Part shown: positions 18,633 through 29,477 of the stretch, in pieces
Layout of the letters: each line of letters starts with the position of its first letter
How positions within the stretch are numbered: the first letter of the stretch is position 1
Source: an uncultured Clostridia bacterium
GTDB lineage: Bacteria > Bacillota > Clostridia > TANB77 > CAG-508
Length of the DNA stretch: 55,279 nucleotides
Direction of reading: 5' to 3'
Assembly (NCBI GenBank): GCA_944393025.1
Contig: CALXYR010000001.1
Coordinates: 1 to 55,279 of the forward strand
Program-made: the position numbers and the translations under genes
The notes under the pieces: generated by a model
The model's database searches: none
Told to the model about the DNA's origin: nothing
Seen by the model: only the letters and a program-made list of their open reading frames with translations

Positions 18633-19865
18633 TTAGATATTTTTTAGTCTATTCCAAATTTGGTTTGTTTGAATATATTCATCATAATGCTTTTTTACAT
18701 TTTTGTCATATTCTTCTAAGTCTCTTAAAAGTATATTAAAATTTGAATTATTAAATAATTTATTTAATTCTGGTAAAGAATCCTCTAATTTTTTATATGT
18801 ATTTTTTATACTTTCTTTATAGTTGTTATTATTTGTAATATACTCAAATAATGGTTTATATTTTATCCAACCTCTAGAAGCTTTATAAAATCTTTCTTCT
18901 ATTTGTTCTTCTGATGATTTTATTTTTCTTAAAACTTTTGGATATTTTCTCCTTGCTATATTAGTATATTTTAAAAATCCATCATGGAAATGATATACTG
19001 GTACTTTTATAACTTTTGAATCTACTAATCCAGTAGAAAAAAAAGTATCTTCTCCCCTTGCACCTTCAGGATTATAAAATGCTGGTATTTTTTGAATATG
19101 CTTTAAATTCAAACATAATGTTGAACCTGAAACCCATTTTCCTGCTCCATCTTGTTTTATTTCATAGCTTCCATTACCATTAGCAATATTTTCATCTGCA
19201 TATGTTATTCCATTAGCCTCGATAAATTTTTCTTTTATTGAATCCCAAGATATTATATCATTACCCAATGCTTCTATATAACATTTAAATTTTTCTTCAT
19301 CTATATCAGAATTTAATTCCACATATGGAATTGGTGAAATATAACCACAATGATAACCTATTGTAACATCTGCATTTTGTATATATTTTAGATGCATTGC
19401 TATATTATCTTGTTCTTTCCATATTATTTCATTTGTATTTTCATCTTTAATACATGCTACTGGATATTCATCATCATCCCAAAATAATAAGTAATCCATT
19501 TTGTCTTTTAATGCAAAATACATTAGAGAATTTCTTCCCTTTGCATGTCCATGTCCAAAAAATAAATTTATATCTGACTTTGAATAATTTTCTTTTGCAA
19601 GTATTTTTTTCTTTTCTTCTTCAATATCTTCTGGAGTTATATATTTTATTGTTAAATCCTTATATACATTTGGTATTATTCCATAAAAATCTATTCTTGT
19701 AGTATATTGATAGCCTAAATCAAATAAAATATATATAGTTAATTCTACTTTTTTATTTAAATCTTTAAATTGATTAATTAATCTTTCATAAGTACTATTA
19801 ATTATTTTACACACATTTGGTCTGCCTGTTACAAAGCCTATACCAAATTTTATTATGTTCCCCAT
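18633..19865 (-). CDS. Glycosyltransferase-like protein with DDD motif
   Basis: This 410-residue protein has a GT-A-like plan. An N-terminal strand IIKFGIGFVTGRPN is followed by ARGRNSL-like text (HAKGRNSLMYFAL) and YLLFWDDDEYP, a metal-site candidate. Later come GAGKWVSGSTLCLNL and GARGEDTFFSTGL, a pattern like the catalytic ED of GT2 enzymes. I do not recognise a named family. AAAGGAG precedes the ATG. It is first in the cluster, with a 280-base gap upstream. Confidence 0.7.
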   Translation of the reverse strand: MGNIIKFGIGFVTGRPNVCKIINSTYERLINQFKDLNKKVELTIYILFDLGYQYTTRIDFYGIIPNVYKDLTIKYITPEDIEEEKKKILAKENYSKSDINLFFGHGHAKGRNSLMYFALKDKMDYLLFWDDDEYPVACIKDENTNEIIWKEQDNIAMHLKYIQNADVTIGYHCGYISPIPYVELNSDIDEEKFKCYIEALGNDIISWDSIKEKFIEANGITYADENIANGNGSYEIKQDGAGKWVSGSTLCLNLKHIQKIPAFYNPEGARGEDTFFSTGLVDSKVIKVPVYHFHDGFLKYTNIARRKYPKVLRKIKSSEEQIEERFYKASRGWIKYKPLFEYITNNNNYKESIKNTYKKLEDSLPELNKLFNNSNFNILLRDLEEYDKNVKKHYDEYIQTNQIWNRLKNI

Positions 19866-20039
19866 TATATATTTCTCCTTTTAAAGGAATTCTTTTTTGA
19901 CTGATTAAGTATATCATAATTTATACTTTATGTCAAATTTTGTTCTAGGCATAAGTATAGAAATAGCTTGTTTTTTGTAGCTTTTTCTTATTATCTTTAA
20001 TTCTTAACTACAATTAAAAAAAGTATATTTGCAATACCT

Positions 20040-20098
20040 TTTTTAAGGAAACTTAAACTTTACCTAATAGGCAAAATCTATCGATTTTTCCTATACAA
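20040..20098 (-). repeat. Degenerate TTGTATAG element
   Basis: On the minus strand it starts TTGTATAGGAAAAATCG and ends AGTTTAAGTTTCCTT. It shares the left terminus with the 64-bp elements and the TTAAGTTTCCTT tail with the one at 38036. The right terminus is missing. It lies in the 280-base gap (19866-20145) upstream of the glycosyltransferase cluster. Nothing else recognisable is there except the hairpin at 20107-20161. Confidence 0.5.
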
Positions 20099-20106
20099 TA
20101 ACAAAG

Positions 20107-20161
20107 AGAAAAGTTATTTTAAGCTTTATGGAAAATCCCTAAAATTTAAAATAACTTTTCT
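20107..20161 (-). terminator. Hairpin at the recO 3' end
   Basis: AGAAAAGTTATTTTA / TAAAATAACTTTTCT forms a perfect 15-bp stem with a 25-nt loop, and includes the last codons and stop of recO. The T-tract after it is weak, so termination is likely but not certain. Confidence 0.5.
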
Positions 20162-20878
20162 AATTTATATTCTTTATCTAATTTTTCATTCAAGTATATT
20201 TTTGATATAATTTCAAGTTCTTTTATGCTTTCATCAGATAAGTTAAAAGAAAATAATTTTTTAGGTGGTGCCAGTATTATGTATTTTATAGCATTTTTTG
20301 TTGCTTCTGATATTTGTATAGCACCTTTATCTTGTTTGCTACAAGCTTCACATTTAAGTCCATTATCTCTAAAGCTAAAGTAATTTAGTAATACATTATC
20401 TTTGTTTTTGCAATTCGAACATTTATCTATTATAGGTGTAAAACCTAAAAGAGATATTAATTTTATTTTAAATATTGCTATAGCTAAATCCATATTTTTG
20501 TCTGTTTCAGATAATACATATAAAGTATTTAAAAATAATTGCAATATTTTATATGTATTTTGATTTTCATCTGTAACATCATTTATTATTTTAGTAATAT
20601 GAGAAGCATATTCTAATTTTTCTATATCTATTCTTAAATTGTAAAAAACCTCATTTATTTCGCATGAATTTATATTATATGAGCTTACACCTTGATAAAT
20701 TAAATAATCTCCAAAACACAAAAATTGCGTTGCTGCCATAAGCATACTCTTAGGTCTTCTTGCCCCTTTAGCAGCACACCCAATTTTTCCGATTTTGAGT
20801 TAATATTGTAACCATTTTATCATAGTCACCCATATTATTCTCTGATATTACTATTCCCTTCACTTTTAATATTCCCAT
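20146..20878 (-). CDS. recO: DNA repair protein RecO, split by a +1 frameshift at CGG
   Basis: RecO loads RecA with RecF and RecR. The N-terminal OB fold starts at the ATG at 20878 (MGILKVKGIVISENNMGDYD) and reads to TILTQN. An in-frame CGG follows at 20791-20789 and would lead to a TAA after seven more codons. One base later the frame continues GKIGCAAKGARRPKS, which is the normal RecO text, through the zinc cysteines (CSNC, CEAC) to the end. Skipping one base gives 243 residues, the usual length. The gene overlaps yqzL and lies downstream of era, its normal context. It is either a decoded frameshift or an indel; see the CGG site entry. Confidence 0.85.
20789..20791 (-). other. CGG frameshift site in recO
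   Basis: Zero-frame codons are CAA AAT CGG AAA AAT. Skipping the C gives AAT GGA AAA ATT, restoring the conserved GKIG. A stop codon follows seven codons after CGG in the unshifted frame. Confidence 0.75.
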
Positions 20879-20993
20879 TTTGTTTTTCCGCCTTAATTAT
20901 GTTTTTTTCTATATTTTCAACTTCAACTAATTCTAAATAAGTATTTATATCTCCTGTATTTTTAAAAGTATTCCATGCTATTTGTTTTATCAT
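20835..20993 (-). CDS. yqzL: YqzL-like small protein
   Basis: A 52-residue ORF begins MIKQIAWNTFKNTGDINTYL, matching the YqzL family pattern of an aromatic start followed by FKxTGxIxxYL. Homologues sit between era and recO in Firmicutes, exactly as here. Their function is unknown. GGAGAT lies about 9 bases before the ATG. Its last 14 codons overlap the start of recO in another frame, suggesting translational coupling. The C-terminal tail is longer than I would expect for the family. Confidence 0.8.
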   Translation of the reverse strand: MIKQIAWNTFKNTGDINTYLELVEVENIEKNIIKAEKQNGNIKSEGNSNIRE

Positions 20994-21113
20994 GCTATTA
21001 TCATCTCCATTTCATAAAGTAAATGTATTTTTCCTCTATACATCTCTTTATTTTATCATTTGCATTTTTCTTATTTTTATACACTCTTAAAGAATTTGTA
21101 ATCTATTTTATTT

Positions 21114-22007
21114 TTAAACTAAGCGGAAGTCTTTGATAAACTTCTCATTATTAATCCAATTTTCTCTAACTTTGACCCATAATTTTAAATTTACTTTTAT
21201 TTCTAACATTCTTTCTAAATCTTGTCTTGCATAAGTTCCAATTTTTTTAAGCATACTTCCGTTTTTTCCTATAATAATTCCTTTATGTGATTCTCTTAAG
21301 CAATAAATAGTAGCTTCTATATTGTAAATAGGTTCATTTTCCAGTGTTTTTCTTTTTTTCATTTTTTCAACTTCTACTAATATTCCATGTGGAACTTCAT
21401 CATTTAGAAGTTTTAGTGCTTTTTCTCTTATTGTTTCTTCTACAAGCTGTCTTGTTGTTTGATCTGTATATTCCTCTATATCATAATATGCTGGACCTTC
21501 TTTAAGGTTCTTTTCAATTTCATCTAATATTATTTCTAAATTAGTATCTTTTACTGTTGAAACTGGTATAATTGCAGAAAAATCATATTCATTTTTATAA
21601 ATTTCAATTATTTTTGCAACTTTTGCTTTATCTACCAAATCGATTTTATTTATAACTAATATAGTCTTTTTATTTGCCTCTTTTATTTTTTCTAATATTA
21701 GCTCATCTCCTTTTCCTATATCATCTGAAGTTGCTTCTACAACAAAAACTACAACATCAACATCTTTTGAAACTTCAAAAGCATTTTCAACCATTATATC
21801 TCCTAGCTTTGACTTTGGTTTATGAATTCCTGGCGTATCTATAAATATAATTTGTGAATTTGGTCTATTTACTATTGCTCTAATTACTGTTCTTGTAGTT
21901 TGTGTTTTATTTGCAACAGCTGCAATTTTTTCTCCAACTAATTTATTTATTATACTAGATTTTCCCACATTTGTTCTACCAAGTATTGCTACAAATCCTG
22001 ATTTCAT
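21114..22007 (-). CDS. era: GTPase Era
   Basis: Era binds the 3' end of 16S rRNA and checks 30S assembly. The G domain has GRTNVGKSS (P-loop, with Thr where most Era proteins have Pro), DTPGIHKP, and NKID. The C-terminal KH domain has GIIIGKNGSMLKKIG. At 297 residues it is full length. GGAGAAGACAA precedes the ATG. It heads the era-yqzL-recO cluster. Confidence 0.95.
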   Translation of the reverse strand: MKSGFVAILGRTNVGKSSIINKLVGEKIAAVANKTQTTRTVIRAIVNRPNSQIIFIDTPGIHKPKSKLGDIMVENAFEVSKDVDVVVFVVEATSDDIGKGDELILEKIKEANKKTILVINKIDLVDKAKVAKIIEIYKNEYDFSAIIPVSTVKDTNLEIILDEIEKNLKEGPAYYDIEEYTDQTTRQLVEETIREKALKLLNDEVPHGILVEVEKMKKRKTLENEPIYNIEATIYCLRESHKGIIIGKNGSMLKKIGTYARQDLERMLEIKVNLKLWVKVRENWINNEKFIKDFRLV

Positions 22008-22166
22008 TTGTCTTCTCCTTTTTTTATTTTGCTCTAAATTTCAAATTAAAGTTTCCTTTATTTACTTTAACTTATTATACTTTTATCTATTTACTTTTTC
22101 TGTAGAAAAAAGCAAAATATTTTTTAAAATTTTCGACATGTTTTTCTTGACACATATAATTTCAAA

Positions 22167-23907
<1,741 letters not shown>

Positions 23908-23921
23908 TATTTCCTCCTTTT

Positions 23922-24012
23922 TTCGTTTTAGGGACAGGTCTCCCAACGAACTTTTTTTCGTTTTAGGGACAGGTTTCCCAACGAACTTTTTTTCGTTTTA
24001 GGGACAGGTTTT
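23922..24012 (+). repeat. REP-like repeat, tandem triplet
   Basis: Three head-to-tail units of about 36 bases each carry CGTTTTAGGGACAGGT. The first two end in CCCAACGAAC and a T-run. They occupy the gap between hydB and hydA inside the operon and end a few bases from the hydB stop codon. Confidence 0.75.
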
Positions 24013-24017
24013 AATTT

Positions 24018-25874
24018 CTAACCTATTGCTCCAAATGGGCAAGATTTAATACATGTTGTACATTTTATACATTTATCTTGATTTATATGTCTTTTTTCTC
24101 TTCCTTCCCCTTCAATTGCATTTACAGGACAATTTTTTTGGCATAATCCACAAGCTTTGCACTTTTCCTCATCTATTTCTATTTTAGCTAATGCTTTACA
24201 TTCCATTGCTTTACACTCTTTTTCTATTGCATGCTGTCTAAATTCTTCTCTAAAATATTTTAATGTACTTATTACTGGATTTGGTGCACTTTGCCCAAGT
24301 CCGCATATACTTGCCTTTTTTATATTTACAGCTAATTTTTCTAATCTATAAATATCATATTCTGTGCCTTCTCCATTGCATAGCTTTTCTAATATTTCTA
24401 ACATTCTTTTTGTTCCAATTCTGCAAGGTGTGCACTTTCCACAGCTTTCACTTACTGTGAATTGTAAATAAAATTTTGCTAAACATACCATACATTTTGT
24501 GTCATCCATTACTATAAGTCCACCTGAACCCATCATTGAACCTATTTCTTTTAATGATTCATAATCTATTGGTGTATCTAAATGTTCTTTTGGTATGCAT
24601 CCTCCTGATGGTCCTCCTGTTTGTGCTGCTTTAAATTCTCTTCCATTTGGTATTCCACCACCTATGTCAAATACTATTTCTCTTAAAGTTGTTCCCATTG
24701 GTACTTCTACTAGACCAACATTATTTACATTTCCTCCTAATGCAAATACTTTTGTCCCTTTTGAATTTTTTGTTCCTATTGATGAATACCACTCTGATCC
24801 TTTTAAAATTATTTGTGCTATATTTGCATAAGTTTCAACATTATTTATTAATGTTGGACATCCCCATAATCCAAACTCAGCTGGATATGGTGGTTTAACT
24901 CTTGGTTGTCCTCTTCTTCCTTCTATTGATTCTAAAAGAGCTGTTTCTTCTCCACAAACAAAAGCACCTGCTCCAAGTCTTATTTCTATATCGAATTTAA
25001 AATTTGTTCCAAATATATTTCTTCCAAGTATTCCATATTCTCTTGCTTGATTTATTGCAATTTGAAGTCTATGCACTGCTATAGGATATTCTGCTCTAAC
25101 ATATATGTAACCTTTTTCAGCTCCCACTGCAAATCCTGCAATCTCCATAGCCTCTAGCACGCTATGTGGATCTCCTTCTAAAATACTTCTATCCATGAAT
25201 GCACCCGGATCTCCTTCATCTGCATTACAAACTACATATTTTTTATCTCCTTTTGCTTCTTTAGTAGATCTCCATTTTCTGCCTGTAGGAAATCCGGCTC
25301 CCCCTCTACCTCTTAAGCCTGATTTATCTATTGTATCTATTACTTCATCTTGTGACATTTCCATTAGAACTCTTGATAATGCTCTATAACCGTCAAATGC
25401 TATATATTCGTCAATATCTTCTGGATTTATTACACCACAATTTTTAAGTGCAATTCTTTTTTGTTTTTTATAGAAAGTTAAATCATCAAGTTTATCAACT
25501 ATTTTTCCATCTATATCTTTACAAAGTAATCTTTTTACTACTTTTCCTTCGATTATATGTGATTCAATAATTTCTTTGCAATCTTCTGGTTTTACCATCG
25601 CATAAAAAGTATCTTCTGGTCTAATTATTACAATTGGTCCCTTGGCACATAATCCAAAACAACCTGTTTTTATTACTCTTACATTTTTTAATTCTTTTTC
25701 TTTAATTAATTTGTTAAAATTTTCTAATATTTGTGGAGATTTTGAAGATGTACACCCTGTACCATTACATACTAAAATGTGTTTTTCTCTTGTATCTGCA
25801 TTAGTATTTTTTCTTAAATCTAATTCTATTCTTTTTTCTATTCTAATTTTGTTTAATTCTTCAATAGTTTTCAT
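24018..25874 (-). CDS. hydB: NADH-binding hydrogenase subunit (NuoF/HydB/HndC type)
   Basis: The flavoprotein subunit exchanges electrons with NAD(P)H. The 618 residues read: an N-terminal thioredoxin-like 2Fe-2S domain (VCNGTGCTSSK...CFGLC), the FMN/NADH domain with GLRGRGGAGFPTGRKW and EGDPGAFMDR, an SLBB part, ESCGKCTPCRIGTKR (4Fe-4S), and two C-terminal 4Fe-4S motifs (CKACGLCQKNCP, CIKCTTCIKSCP). This architecture is that of bifurcating trimeric hydrogenases. GGAGGCT lies before the ATG. It lies between hydC and hydA. Bifurcation with ferredoxin is inferred from architecture only. Confidence 0.92.
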   Translation of the reverse strand: MKTIEELNKIRIEKRIELDLRKNTNADTREKHILVCNGTGCTSSKSPQILENFNKLIKEKELKNVRVIKTGCFGLCAKGPIVIIRPEDTFYAMVKPEDCKEIIESHIIEGKVVKRLLCKDIDGKIVDKLDDLTFYKKQKRIALKNCGVINPEDIDEYIAFDGYRALSRVLMEMSQDEVIDTIDKSGLRGRGGAGFPTGRKWRSTKEAKGDKKYVVCNADEGDPGAFMDRSILEGDPHSVLEAMEIAGFAVGAEKGYIYVRAEYPIAVHRLQIAINQAREYGILGRNIFGTNFKFDIEIRLGAGAFVCGEETALLESIEGRRGQPRVKPPYPAEFGLWGCPTLINNVETYANIAQIILKGSEWYSSIGTKNSKGTKVFALGGNVNNVGLVEVPMGTTLREIVFDIGGGIPNGREFKAAQTGGPSGGCIPKEHLDTPIDYESLKEIGSMMGSGGLIVMDDTKCMVCLAKFYLQFTVSESCGKCTPCRIGTKRMLEILEKLCNGEGTEYDIYRLEKLAVNIKKASICGLGQSAPNPVISTLKYFREEFRQHAIEKECKAMECKALAKIEIDEEKCKACGLCQKNCPVNAIEGEGREKRHINQDKCIKCTTCIKSCPFGAIG

Positions 25875-25901
25875 TCATAGCCTCCTTTATTTTATATATT
25901 T

Positions 25902-26390
25902 TCAATTAATACTTTCTTTTTCTAATTGATTCAATACTTCATCTAATTTTTTCACAGTTGCATGACCATAAACTTCATCATTAACTGTGAATACTGGTGC
26001 TATGCCACAGGCTCCAACACATCTTGTGGTATCTATTGAAAATTTTCCATCAGCACTTGTTTTTCCTTCTTCTAGTTTTAATCTTTCTTTTAATCTATCT
26101 AAAATTGCTTGTGAACCTTTTACAAAACAAGCTGTACCAAGGCACACTGAAATATTGTACTTTCCTTTTGGTTCTAGTGTAAATCTTGCATAAAATGTAA
26201 TTACTCCATATATTTCTGCCATCGGAATATTTAAATATTTAGATACTTCAATTTGTGCAGTTTTAGGAATATAACCATATTTTTCTTGGATTTCATTTAA
26301 TATTGGAATTAAATTATCTTTTTCTTGTTTATATGGTTTCATTATTTCTTGTACTTCTAATTTTATTTTATTTTCTATACATTCACACAT
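25902..26390 (-). CDS. hydC: NuoE-like 2Fe-2S hydrogenase subunit (HydC/HndA)
   Basis: This thioredoxin-like ferredoxin subunit (162 residues) has the four cluster cysteines in CLGTAC and CVGAC. It begins with helical LIPILNEIQEKYGYIPKTAQ typical of NuoE. The start is the ATG at 26390 because AAGGAGG lies 7 bases upstream; the in-frame ATG at 26414 has no ribosome site. It heads the hydC-hydB-hydA operon and has a consensus promoter just upstream. Confidence 0.93.
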   Translation of the reverse strand: MCECIENKIKLEVQEIMKPYKQEKDNLIPILNEIQEKYGYIPKTAQIEVSKYLNIPMAEIYGVITFYARFTLEPKGKYNISVCLGTACFVKGSQAILDRLKERLKLEEGKTSADGKFSIDTTRCVGACGIAPVFTVNDEVYGHATVKKLDEVLNQLEKESIN

Positions 26391-26422
26391 AGACTTTCCT
26401 CCTTGTCTAATCATATGCTTGT

Positions 26423-26451
26423 ATTATATCAAATAGGTTATTTTTATACAA
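26423..26451 (-). promoter_or_regulatory. Promoter of the hydrogenase operon
   Basis: On the minus strand, TTGTAT (26451-26446), 17-bp spacer, perfect TATAAT (26428-26423). The start codon of hydC is about 33 bases downstream of the -10 box. Confidence 0.7.
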
Positions 26452-26520
26452 TATATTTTTATTTTTTTGCTTTTTTAATTAAATAATATTATTCTTATAT
26501 GGATTTTTATATATAAATAA

Positions 26521-26578
26521 AAGGACCTGTCCCCAAAACGAATTTTTATTCGTTGAGAGACCTGTCCCTAAAACGAAC
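26521..26578 (-). repeat. REP-like repeat, two units abutting a stop codon
   Basis: Two units with ACCTGTCCC, the second with CGTT...AAAACGAAC, end one base before the stop codon of the DHHW gene. The orientation is the same as at 400-457. Confidence 0.7.
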
Positions 26579-27526
26579 TTATTTGAATATTCCTGATTTG
26601 TTTATTACTCTAGTATTATATAAAAATAAAACATCTGCATTTTTGTATTCTTCAAAATTTATATAATTTTCTAAAATTGTATAGTTTACATATCTGATAT
26701 CTATTAAAATAATTTCTTCATAGTTTTCTATAAGTATTGGTGCAATACTACTTCCAAATGAATCTCTAAATAATATTAGTTTTTTATTATTATTAATTTC
26801 TTTATTTTTTATAATTGAAATTGATGTTGCTCCTGATAAAAATAAATCATATTTATTTTTTGTTTCATTTACTTTATCTAAATTATATATTTTTTCTTCT
26901 TTTTTATTTTCTAAATTATATACTGTACAATTTTCTAATACTTTATTGCTTAAATATTTTAATTCATCAGGTTTTATATTATTATCATTTATTTCTTTAT
27001 AATATTGCCCATAGAAATCCCCTAAACTTTTTTCTTCATATTTGTTATTAGTATTTTCTACATTTATATTTAGTTCTTGTTGAATTTTTTTTATTGTGCT
27101 TCGTAAGCTTTCTTGTTTCCAATGCATATCAGTTCTATAATAATCATCTAACTCTAATGTTTCTTTTATAGTAAAATATTTTATATTATTATTTACTTTG
27201 CTTGTTACAATATTTTCTATTTGATTAAATTGTTGTTTGTTTTGCTCATCTAAATAATATTCTTTATTTGGTATAAGTGTAAAATATATATTCATATCTT
27301 TTAAATATTTATCACTTATTTCATTTATCTTGTTAATGTTAGTATTTATAGCATTTTCATTAATATTTTCAAATTTTTCATATATTGCATTTTCTTTAAC
27401 ATAGTATTCATCTTTTGAAATACTATTTCCCTTATTTTCATTATTTTTATTTAATATATTTAATATTACTGCTCCTGAAATAATTATTATAAGCAATATT
27501 ATAATTATAATATATTTTTTATTCAT
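26579..27526 (-). CDS. DHHW-motif protein (SGNH/AlgX-like fold)
   Basis: A secreted, membrane-anchored protein of about 315 residues with an N-terminal helix (IIIIILLIIIISGAVILNIL). The central YRTDMHWKQES matches the DHHW motif, and LILFRDSFGSSIAPIL resembles the catalytic-serine block of AlgX/AlgJ-type O-acetyltransferases. Such proteins often work beside an MBOAT acyl-donor protein, but none is adjacent. The ATG at 27526 is preferred, 12 bases after GAAAGGA; an in-frame ATG at 27538 touches that site. The function is inferred from motifs only. Confidence 0.7.
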   Translation of the reverse strand: MNKKYIIIIILLIIIISGAVILNILNKNNENKGNSISKDEYYVKENAIYEKFENINENAINTNINKINEISDKYLKDMNIYFTLIPNKEYYLDEQNKQQFNQIENIVTSKVNNNIKYFTIKETLELDDYYRTDMHWKQESLRSTIKKIQQELNINVENTNNKYEEKSLGDFYGQYYKEINDNNIKPDELKYLSNKVLENCTVYNLENKKEEKIYNLDKVNETKNKYDLFLSGATSISIIKNKEINNNKKLILFRDSFGSSIAPILIENYEEIILIDIRYVNYTILENYINFEEYKNADVLFLYNTRVINKSGIFK

Positions 27527-27560
27527 ATTTAATCGCATTCCTTTCTAATGCACAAATTGG

Positions 27561-27682
27561 GTTGGAAAAGAATTAAATTTTGGCTAGAAAAATGAATTTG
27601 AAATTTATGAGGCGTACTTATTGTACATTGATTAATTTTCAAATGAAATTTGACAACGCCAAAATTGTAATTATTTTTCAAC
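27561..27682. repeat. 122-bp dispersed inverted-repeat element, copy 2
   Basis: Termini starting GTTGGAAAAGAATTA and ending TAATTATTTTTCAAC are imperfect inverted repeats. The internal boxes GGCTAGAAAAA (left) and TTTGACAACGCC (right) match those of the element at 2789-2912, although the termini differ completely. A short hairpin around GTAC lies in the middle. Confidence 0.6.
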
Positions 27683-27694
27683 CTTATATTTTTT

Positions 27695-27722
27695 AAGCCT
27701 TGAAAATATATCTTCAAGGCTT
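27695..27722. terminator. Hairpin after the DUF4358-like gene
   Basis: A perfect 10-bp stem AAGCCTTGAA / TTCAAGGCTT with an 8-nt loop lies 23 bases past the stop codon of the upstream minus-strand gene. There is no T-tract on the minus strand, so intrinsic termination is uncertain. Confidence 0.4.
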
Positions 27723-27744
27723 AAATCTTAATATTTAATTTATT

Positions 27745-28368
27745 TTAATACACCATCTCTTCTATACTTTGGTCAAATTCGGTTGTATTATTTTCTTTTA
27801 CATATTCTTCATTGTAAGCACCTAGCACTTCTTTTAGTTTATTATATACTGGTGTTGCCCATTCATCACTTGACATTACTAGTACTGCTAAATTATCTAC
27901 ACTTGTTGCATATAATTTTTCTGCCTCAACACAAACCCATTTTCTTGTATCTATATTTTCAGACATTTGTTTAGCAACGCTATCTGCATCTGCTCCATCT
28001 TTAACTTTAACTAAAACAAATGAATATGCTTGAGAACCAATCATTGGTTCTGAAACAACTACTGCATCAATGTTTTCATTTGATGTAAGTCCTGTAAAAG
28101 ATTTTAATACATCAGCATTATTTATGTCTACTATTTGTGTATTAAGTGTTGGTGGTAAAATATCTGCTTGACCTTCATATACTGAATTAATCAAGTTCTG
28201 CATATCATCTGTACTTGATATTGTTACATTACTTTTTGGTTTTCCTAATTTAAGTGCAAATACAATTCCTACCCCTATTATTGCAATTAAAATTATTACA
28301 ATAATTGCAATTAAAATTCCCTTTCCTTTTTTTTGTTCATTATTTGTGTTATTTTTTTGTTCTTCCAT
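27745..28368 (-). CDS. Membrane-anchored DUF4358-like protein
   Basis: The 207-residue protein has a short Asn/Lys-rich start, one membrane helix (ILIAIIVIILIAIIGVGIVFAL) and an extracellular domain. That domain has AYSFVLVKVKDGADADSVAKQM and LAVLVMSSDEWATPVYNKL, which resembles DUF4358. The function is unknown. GGAGGAG precedes the ATG. It follows the DUF3048 gene after about 26 bases, so both are probably co-transcribed cell-surface proteins. Confidence 0.65.
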   Translation of the reverse strand: MEEQKNNTNNEQKKGKGILIAIIVIILIAIIGVGIVFALKLGKPKSNVTISSTDDMQNLINSVYEGQADILPPTLNTQIVDINNADVLKSFTGLTSNENIDAVVVSEPMIGSQAYSFVLVKVKDGADADSVAKQMSENIDTRKWVCVEAEKLYATSVDNLAVLVMSSDEWATPVYNKLKEVLGAYNEEYVKENNTTEFDQSIEEMVY

Positions 28369-28394
28369 TTTAAATCTCCTCCTTTTTATTTATA

Positions 28395-29432
28395 TTATTC
28401 AAATGAAATATTAGAATCTATTGGACATATTTGTATAAATGTTTTTCCATCATTTACTTGTATTTCATTTCCTTCAAGATCTTTATATACAGTTTGCCCT
28501 TTTCTAGAAGTTTTATTACATGTAATTGGTATAACTTTTCCATTAGTTATATAATAACCATCAACTTCTTTTATGTTATCTATTGTTTGTCTTCCCTTAT
28601 CTGTTCCATCATTTAATATCCAATTTTCTGCTTTTTGAATTATAATATTTTTTGTTGTTATAGTTTTTTCTGTATCCCAATCTACTTGTTTTTCATCTCT
28701 TGAATATCTTACATATTCTTTTAAATCTTCATCATATTCATACCTTACTGTATTTGAATATGAATATGGAATTGTTACAGTATTGGCTGTTTTTCCTTCT
28801 TCTAATTCTACTTCTTCTACTACATAATTTAAAACAGTATCTGCAGTTGTAGTTGTTCTGTAATCTTCTCTTTCTGCTATTTTCATAATATTTTTTGTGC
28901 TTGTTACAGCATTATGTGGTGCATATTTATCTTGTACTCTCCAAAAGTCTGAAGCACTTTCATATATTCCATTTATGTTATTTACTCCTAATGAACTAAT
29001 ATCCGATTGTGCTTGTGGACTCCATCCATAATGAACATATATTGCATCATTTTCTAATGCATAGTCTAAAAAGTAATGTCTAGAACTTCTTATAGGACCT
29101 ATCTTGTCCAAATCTTTATCTTGAAGGATTAACATTAATCTTGTTTCTCCTCCTTCAACAATAATTTCGTAAACAATGTCAGCTTCTAGAAGACCTGCTT
29201 GTGGCATTGCATCTATATGATTATCTATCATTACTGCAATTGGTCTTGAAGAACTAGAAAGTGTTTTAGGTTTTATTTCTTCTACTTTTTCTAAATTAGA
29301 TTCTGTGTTTATATAATTATTCGTATTTGCTTGTTCAATGTTTTTGTTATTATATATTTTTAAAGCAAATAATCCTAATGCAATTAATATTAAAATAATA
29401 AGTATTATAACAAATATTTTTGATCCCCTCAT
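28395..29432 (-). CDS. DUF3048 (YerB-like) membrane-anchored protein
   Basis: It has about 345 residues. An N-terminal helix (FVIILIILILIALGLFAL) is followed by an extracellular DUF3048 domain: RPIAVMIDNHIDAMPQAGL, EADIVYEIIVEGGETRLM and GPIRSSRHYFLDYA. The C-terminal half has GKVIPITCNKTSRKG and GKTFIQICP, also typical. The biochemical role is unknown. I prefer the ATG at 29432, 12 bases after GGAG; the ATG at 29444 touches the ribosome site. It is co-directional with the ybeY fusion upstream. Confidence 0.85.
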   Translation of the reverse strand: MRGSKIFVIILIILILIALGLFALKIYNNKNIEQANTNNYINTESNLEKVEEIKPKTLSSSSRPIAVMIDNHIDAMPQAGLLEADIVYEIIVEGGETRLMLILQDKDLDKIGPIRSSRHYFLDYALENDAIYVHYGWSPQAQSDISSLGVNNINGIYESASDFWRVQDKYAPHNAVTSTKNIMKIAEREDYRTTTTADTVLNYVVEEVELEEGKTANTVTIPYSYSNTVRYEYDEDLKEYVRYSRDEKQVDWDTEKTITTKNIIIQKAENWILNDGTDKGRQTIDNIKEVDGYYITNGKVIPITCNKTSRKGQTVYKDLEGNEIQVNDGKTFIQICPIDSNISFE

Positions 29433-29477
29433 TAGTGCTTTCATCTCCTTTTTTAGTTATCTAAAAAATTAATTAAA

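Noticed and set aside
27695-27722. Classical intrinsic terminator
   Set aside because: The stem is good, but no T-run follows on the minus strand, so I keep it only at low confidence.
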